A stretch of DNA of 64,000 nt. Source: Aplectana chamaeleonis. Lineage: Eukaryota; Nematoda; Chromadorea; Rhabditida; Cosmocercidae. Under the pieces are notes generated by a model. The model did not search any database. It was not told the origin of the DNA and saw nothing but the letters and a program-made list of their open reading frames with translations. How positions within the stretch are numbered: position 1 is the first letter of the stretch; every line of letters starts with the position of its first letter. Both the position numbers and the translations under genes were made by a program. The stretch lies in the NCBI GenBank assembly GCA_029168955.1, contig JAPDOI010001721.1, positions 1-64,000 on the forward strand. Direction: 5' to 3'. This document shows positions 58,237-64,000 of the stretch, in pieces.

Positions 58237-58454
58237 GACTCTTTAGGTACGGATCCTAAGGTGTTATGGACCAGAGGGTGTGCCGGACGGCGACACCTTT
58301 ATGCAATGTGCGGGATACTTTCGCGTTATAGTTGTGCACGCTATATCGCTCGAACGTTCCTTGTGTACAATCAAACGTCTGCTGGGTTCAGTAGAAGCAG
58401 GGGCACCAACGAGCAGGCACCAACAGACTTGTATACACACCCCCAACGTCCCCT

Positions 58455-59475
58455 ACTCCGGAATAAGGGGGAGGAAGAGAATTTCAGCACTCTTGAACAT
58501 ATTTTTTCTATAGGGTGCAGTTTCACTGATAATATTCTCCATTTTAGAAAAAAAATTATTTTCTCTTTTATAAATTCAGCTATGTTATAATTTTCCTGCG
58601 AAAAAAACTTTTCCAATTTTTCCAGTTATTCCCACGTTTCATTTTTGATCCAAAAATTGATGTTTTTGAGTTTGTCTTTTCGTTTTTTTTGCTATTTCAA
58701 CAAAGTGGAATGTTTATTTGTAGTCAGAATCCAAAACAAACCGCATTGAAAAACTGTGTTTAGTGGGTTGATCGCGACCTCCGGTGGTTACTCGCATTCG
58801 ATTCTTCCACCAGCAGACGCGACGACTTTTTTCAAAAAAAAAACAGAACTGAAGATTGATAGTTTTGAACTTCGTTCATCGCTAACTCCATAAACTATAA
58901 AATTGTATTCAGAAAATACATTTTCTGTTAGCAATGAAAAAGTACAAGAATACGATGAAGAAGACGAGATGCATTTTATACTATCGTGATCTTTCTGGCT
59001 CGAATTTCGGTGTTAATTCAAGACATCACGATATGCAGCTCAAAGAATAAAGAAGCTGTATAGAAATCTTGAAAAAAATAGAGGGCGCGCAAGTGACACC
59101 ATCACGCCGCAATCGCACACAGCATTTCATTCGACGCTAAGCAATTCCATCGAAGCGGGGAGTCTCCCGGCGTGGAGAGTGAGGGGGTCCCTCACTATGC
59201 CTCCCGGGGCTCCCCACGTTCTCCTCTCCGGGAAACTCTCCGCGTAGGGACGGGGACTCGCATCCTCTCCCGCAGGGGGCGATATGCATACGGCCCCTGG
59301 AGAGCGAGAGCGAGCGTTCTCCCCACGTATGGACGGAGCCTGAAGGAAAGTAATGATTACTGACGATTTTGCAGCTCTCCCCTACACTCAAAAACTGTCA
59401 ATTAGAAAGGAGAAAGCAATACCGAAGAGAGAGCAAGGTCTTCTCCGGAGTATCGTCCTTGGGTTTCCTCACACC
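58455..59475. other. Interior of the 11.5-kb element, right of the LINE
   Basis: No gene recognised. 59,150-59,340 is GC-rich and, like 55,330-55,594, contains an ATATGCATA-type palindrome. Confidence 0.55.
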
Positions 59476-60016
59476 TAATAACTAACGTGCTGGCAGATCT
59501 CAAACATTGGAGGTCGCCACTTTTGATTATTAAACAAGCCGCGAAAGGGTGTTCGGCGGCGCACAACGCGAGGTTTTGCATAGCTGAACGACTGAAATTG
59601 GAACATTATGTAAAAACCAATGCTGACTACATACTGCACTGATGTTCCTGAGGAGTTATCACTTTCAATGTAGATTCGGGACTTCAAAATGAGAGTTTCG
59701 CTAGATTCTGAAGCACAGTGGTGCTACGAAAAACTTGGTTAAAGGCATCGTTCACGATGGATTGCGTTTTTCAGGTTTTCCATATATTATTAGAGCACTA
59801 GTACCCCATATAACAGCATTGCTGAAAAACCGCGGAAAAATAACCGAAAACCCCTGAAAATATCTCAATCGAAGGAAGAGTCCATGGTTAGAGATCGCTG
59901 CTTTGACCAACAAGCTCACGATCAAATGAACTTAATCCTTCTTTCAAGAGATTTGTGGAGAAAAAGAAGACAACAGATGTGTGTAGAAAAGTAATTCTTT
60001 ACGTAATAGGATGGTA

Positions 60017-61299
60017 TTAGGTCTAGAAGTTAATTTCATATTTTTACGCTTTTACACTATTGAAAACTGGACATACTTAAACAAAATTTTTATTCAAAAT
60101 AATTTCCGTCATTAATAACAACCATTTCCCAGAGTTTGGGTAACTTATGGATTCCATCATAATAAAATTTTTCTGGTTTGGCCTCCACCCATTCATCGAG
60201 CCATTTTTTGACATCTTGACGATCTTGAAAGCGCTGCTCCGCTGAACCATGCGCCATTGACCGGAAAAGGTGATAATCCGACGGGGCGATGTCTGGAGAG
60301 TACGGCGGGTGCGGTAAGACTTCCCATTTGAACTCTTTTAGCGTATCCTTTACCGTTCCAGCAACATGAGGTCGAGCGTTATCATGAAGCAATATGACTT
60401 TTTCGTGTCGACTCGCCCATTCTGGTCTCTTTGCTTCGATTTCATGCCGCAATTGCGCTAGTTGATGTTGATAGCGATTCGCAGTAACTGTTTCGCCAGG
60501 TTGAAGAAGTTCATAGTACAGTATACCGCGTTGATCCCACCATATGCACAGTAAGACCTTCTTCCCGTGGATGTTTGGTTTTGCGGTCGAAAGTTGTTGT
60601 TTCACCAGGACTAACCCACGATTTTCTTCGCTTCCGGATTGTCGTAGTACACCCACTTTTCATCGCCAGTTATGATGCGGTGTAAAAAGACTTTCTTTGG
60701 AATCGGTCCAACAAGATTTGTGAAGTTGTTTTTCTCTGCTCTTTGTTGCGTTCTGAGAGCTCATAGGGGATCCATTTTCCTTCCTTTTGAATCTTCCCCA
60801 TTGCCTTCAATCGAATAGAAATTGCTTTTGGGTGACGCCGAGAGATGCCGCGAGCTGTTCTTGCGCTTGAGCCGAATCTTGATCCAACAAAGCCTGAAGT
60901 TCTTCGTCTTCGAACTTTTTTGGCTGTCCTGGTCGATCTTTGTCCTTAACGTCAAAATCACCCGATTTGAAACGCTGAAACCATTCTTGGCAGGTTCTTA
61001 TGGATGGAGCAGCATCCCCGTAAGCTTGGGCAAGCATTTGGTGCGCGTCAGTGGCTTTCTTCTTGAGATGAAAAGGAAAAGGAGAGCTTCCCGCAAATGG
61101 CGTTTTTCCGGCACAAAAGTTGACATATTCTGAAACTAAAATAATACTTTTTTATAAGGTACGTGAAGCAAGTTATATATCAATAGAAAGCTGATAATAC
61201 AGTGAGCATTATAACATAAAATTCGTTATATAAAAATAATTTTATTTTTTACAAAATATCAATAACAACAAAAACGCGGAAATTAACTTCTAGACCTAA
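60017..61299 (-). mobile_element. mariner transposon (1,283 bp) with TA duplication
   Basis: Perfect 21-bp terminal inverted repeats (outer end TTAGGTCTAGAAG) lie at 60,017-60,037 and 61,279-61,299, with TA outside both ends (60,015-60,016 and 61,300-61,301). Length, single transposase gene and TA target are those of a canonical mariner. It sits inside a TTAA MITE. Confidence 0.97.
60090..61126 (-). pseudogene. mariner transposase, frameshifted
   Basis: The ancestral frame would run from ATG at 61,124-61,126 to the stop at 60,090, about 345 codons, the normal mariner length. The N-terminal helix-turn-helix pair (AYGDAAPSIRTCQEWFQRFK, then the PGQPKKFED hinge and a second domain) is followed by the catalytic core: TGDEKWVYYDNP (first Asp, 60,662-60,664), LLHDNARPH (second Asp) and PPYSPDIAPSDYHLF (third Asp) with 34 residues between the last two, the D,D34D signature of mariners. 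Four or five single-base frameshifts (near 61,060, 60,825, 60,680, 60,620 and 60,590) make it inactive as read. Most lie at short homopolymers. The spelling resembles the cecropia/mellifera-type mariners; subfamily is uncertain. Confidence 0.95.
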
Positions 61300-63620
61300 T
61301 ATATTCCATCAATTTCCCCTCTGCTGTACTGTATTAGTTGTTGATAATTTACCTATATGATGGCTGAGAGCGAATTGAGAAAGATGACTGACGGAGGGCC
61401 GGCCTCTTTTTTTTGACGGACTTTGAGACATTCTACCTCATCTACTATCTTCACAATGAGGCATTTTTAACCGAACAGACTATCCCTACGTTCTTAAGTG
61501 GGCCCAGAAAATCATTCGAACCGAAAAAATGGTGAGTGGTTTTCAGCGCGTACGATGCTTTTAAGTTTGGTCAAAAATGGCATCACAGTGATTTCGTGGG
61601 CTAGAGAATGGAAAAGTTATGAATAATCAGATATCACCAAGGATGTGGTCCAAAAATGTTGAATGTTTTACACGCTGCGGAGAAGAACTTTTTGAAGGCG
61701 GAATACAAAAGTGGTAAGCGACATTGAAGATGGCGACTTTCAAGATAGATGCTAAATGGCCTGAAATTCGTATAAGGCGTTCTTCAAAAAGTATTCGGGC
61801 CTAGTTCCGAGGAATGAAGTTGTTGGGGTGCTCTACAGTGAGCGATTTTGCAAGTGCTTCCGTGCAACGTGTGGGGCGAGGAGTGTATTTGCGGGGGGGG
61901 GGGCGTATTTCTTTTGCGGAGGGGCGCCGAAGGGGAGCGAAAGCTATTTTCAAAACTGTTTTTAGGCCAGCTTACGACAGTGAGACGATTGCGGCTGAGG
62001 ACGTCGGGAACGGGCGAAAGGGTCCTCTGAACATGGCCCTTGGCGAAGGTCGCTAGTGAGGCATTCGCGAAGTGGTACTTTTGGGAGTGAAAATTCTGGG
62101 GATCTTGCTTGAAAGGGGGAACTGAACACAGTATGGGAGGGTGGAAGGGCATTGTGTAGGCCAAGGCAGGCGGAGCCGGGTAGGATGTCGGGCGGCTGAA
62201 AAAATGGGGTCCAAAAAGGAGAAAAATCGCGAAAATGTGTCATGGGTGATTGAAAGGGACTAAAATTTTGAGTGAAACAATACCGTGTTAGGGCTCAAAA
62301 GTGTCGCAGTACAATGTAGATGCGAATTCGGTGGTGGAGGAGTTCCATTTTTCCGTCGGCCCACCATCGCCTCGCTGGCAGTGCGGTGGGGGCCGTGGAA
62401 AGTCGAAGTTGGCGACTATCGAGATGTTCACGGAATGACCAGAATTTCGGATAAGGCATTGTTTGAGAGGTATTCTAGCCGATATTTAAGCGGTGAAGTT
62501 GTTGGGGTGCTCTACAGTGAGCAATTTCGGAAGTGTTTCCATGCAATGTGTGGCGAGGAGTGTATTTGCGGGGGGCGTATCTCTTTTGCGGATGTGCGCT
62601 GAGGGGAAGTCATGGTCGTTTCCAGAACTGCTTTTAGGCTAGCTGACGACAGAGAGACGTCAGCAGCTGAGGACGTCTGGAACGGGCGTGAGGGTCCTCT
62701 GAACATGGCCCTTGGCAAAGGTGGCTGGTGAGAACTTCAGAGTCGGAAACTTGGAGGTTCGGAGAAGCTGCGATGTTTAATCAGAATGCGGGACGTAATT
62801 GTGTAATCAGAAGGTAGCCCAGCGTTCAAAAAAGGCTAACAAGATTTCCTCGCTCGGCTGAGTACTGAAAAATGGAAGCTTAAAAACGGGTAAATCACTA
62901 AATGCAGCTATCAAAGCTGTTATGGTACAGACAAATATGGATAGGAGCGTCTTTAGCTCTACAAGGGTTCGCTTGCAAGTAGAGTCATCACACTTTACCT
63001 GATATGCTTACCTCGAACTTTATAAAGGCGAATACAAATGTAATAACGCTGAGAACGATGAAAGTTTCGTAACGAACAGCTGAAAATTCGAGGTTTTCCA
63101 AAAACATCTGTCTAAATTCGCGGCGGTAGTCGGATGCTTGTCACCGCACGGATGCTTCGTGAGAAGAGGAGTTCATGGAATACTTCATAGACTCTAGCAA
63201 ACATATTTTACAAATGTTATAATTCTTTGAAGAATTGGGGTTACGGAGTTCCAGTCATTGTGGGCTCTGAAAGCGCGTATAAAAATGTCCCCACGGAATG
63301 AAATGTATAATCCTATTCAGAATATATTCGAGAGCTTCCTATTTTCCATTTCACACATCCGTCATGGCATGTTTTACACGATCAAACCCAAAAAATTGAA
63401 AAAATTGGGCTGAAAATTCGTTTTTTCTAGAATAAAGTCTGACAATTCTCATAAAAGGTCATACTTCTATATACCGTCAGAATCCTCTCGTTGAGGAAAA
63501 TCCAAAACTATCTTCAAAATTGTTTTTGAACCACTCTGAAGCGAGTTATGACAGGGCGGCGCTTTGTGCGTGTTTTTTCTGCAAAACGCCATTTTTGCAG
63601 AAAATATGCGCGGTACTGTA

Positions 63621-63998
63621 GGTACCTTACGTAGTCCTTCGGTTCTTACTACACCATCAGGAATCGACAATGGTAAGATATGGGTGATTTGTATCATTTC
63701 CGAGATGTTGTTGTTTGTACAATAGCAGTTCACAGCATCTTCAGCTGGATTACAGTTGCATGTATCTTTTATGGTGCAATTTTTATCTATTTCTTGAGAA
63801 TCGGTTGGTTTTGTTGGACAGCCGTATGAAAAAAATCGTTTCCAATTGTAGGTAAGCGGTATATTTATCGTTTGTTATAAACCTTTTGCTTATTACAGCC
63901 ATAGGGTTCACATGCAATGCTGTGATTTCTATTTGCGTCCTTCCAATTTGTTTTATTCTATCAGGTTGAATTTCAACTTCGTACGACACTGGTTTCAA
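63621..63998 (-). pseudogene. Env-like glycoprotein, upstream part (phlebovirus Gc-type)
   Basis: Two minus-strand frames, about 63,998-63,870 and 63,866-63,621, together carry beta-rich sequence and a cluster of cysteines (C.C and CYC near 63,730-63,760) with the spacing of the Phlebovirus_G2 domain core. The switch of frame near 63,868 is a one-base indel or a missed small intron. The second frame runs to the element boundary at 63,620 and its phase agrees with the frame that resumes at 52,096 once one TA is counted. The gene continues beyond the right edge of the window. Confidence 0.6.
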
Positions 63999-64000
63999 TG

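Larger units (their letters stand above)
55605..58444 (-). mobile_element. RTE-type LINE, near end-to-end but internally deleted (2.84 kb)
   Basis: AACGTCCCCT occurs at 55,595-55,604 and 58,445-58,454, marking a 10-bp target duplication. On the minus strand the order is a 208-bp leader, an APE-type endonuclease, a reverse transcriptase and a short 3' tail of AAGT repeats at 55,605-55,625. The 3' end is shared with the 50.1-50.7-kb copy. The copy is defective: sequence between endonuclease and polymerase is missing, and the polymerase has frameshifts and a deletion of about 80 bases near 55,830. It sits in the middle of the 11.5-kb element. Confidence 0.93.
59743..61560. mobile_element. TTAA MITE copy 8, split by a mariner (533 bp net)
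   Basis: TTAA at 59,739-59,742 and 61,561-61,564 with ends AGGCATCGTTCACGAT and AAGCATCGTACGCG. The flanking DNA on both sides is collinear with the left arm of the big element, where a single TTAA marks the empty site. Ends are more diverged than in the other copies. Confidence 0.85.
52099..63618. mobile_element. 11.5-kb long-terminal-inverted-repeat element with TA duplication
   Basis: The left arm 52,099-54,367 and the right arm 59,476-63,618 are inverted copies, collinear over more than 2 kb by eye. Both ends read CAGTACCGCGCATATTTTCT inward, and TA flanks both (52,097-52,098 and 63,619-63,620). The right arm is longer because a MITE with a mariner inside it is inserted there and because of a 75-bp indel near 61,720. 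Each arm also holds an internal duplication of about 690 bp (53,005-53,250 resembles 53,700-53,930). The centre holds an RTE LINE and about 2.2 kb of other sequence without a recognisable transposase. TA duplication and a CAGT start fit the Tc1/mariner/pogo group, but arms this long make it a foldback type. It interrupts an Env-like gene. Confidence 0.88.
59476..63618 (-). repeat. Right arm of the 11.5-kb element
   Basis: Inverted partner of 52,099-54,367. It is interrupted by the MITE/mariner nest at 59,743-61,560. Confidence 0.88.

Overview
The window is eukaryotic, intron-era animal DNA with almost no intact host gene, and it reads as a nematode, most likely a strongylid/hookworm-like worm. 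The evidence is the company of elements: an RTE-type LINE whose C-terminal region resembles copies I recall from hookworm genomes, a mariner DNA transposon, BEL/Pao-like Gag zinc knuckles, an Env-like gene of the phlebovirus-Gc type known from nematode retroviruses, a Penelope-like GIY-YIG fragment, and a very dense layer of small inverted-repeat elements (MITEs). The genus is not decided by the sequence.

Layout. 1-12,090 is one long 42-bp satellite (14 codons per unit, hence long open frames on both strands), with higher-order periods of 294, 882 and 1,176 bp. A 303-bp inverted-repeat element carrying a TATA box (12,091-12,393) separates it from a sister satellite built of 21-bp units (12,394-13,281). 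13.3-31 kb is nested MITE and foldback country, including five TTAA-flanked MITEs joined end to end (17,857-20,177) and three tandem palindromic MITEs (27.9-28.3 kb). 30.6-34.3 kb holds an LTR-like promoter region, CG-rich short-motif repeats, a tRNA-derived SINE and a broken CR1-like reverse transcriptase. 35.6-37.9 kb is an extreme purine/pyrimidine block with a (TTTC)n/(TTCC)n core. 39.9-40.5 kb is a broken Ty3/gypsy integrase. 44.4-45.5 kb has a 145-bp x6 tandem array abutting a run of TGACGTCA-like palindromes. 47-50 kb has retroelement coding fragments (GIY-YIG, Gag).

The most interesting structure is at the right. An 11,520-bp element (52,099-63,618) with kilobase-scale terminal inverted repeats and a TA target duplication has split an Env-like (phlebovirus Gc-type) gene; the two gene halves lie outside the two ends in matching phase. 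The big element was later hit by an RTE LINE in its centre (55,605-58,444, 10-bp target duplication), by a TTAA MITE in its right arm (59,743-61,560), and a mariner (60,017-61,299, TA duplication) then landed inside that MITE. The left arm preserves the empty TTAA site, so the order of events can be read directly. Gene products do not form a host pathway here; nearly every coding trace is a decayed selfish element. All alignments were made by eye.
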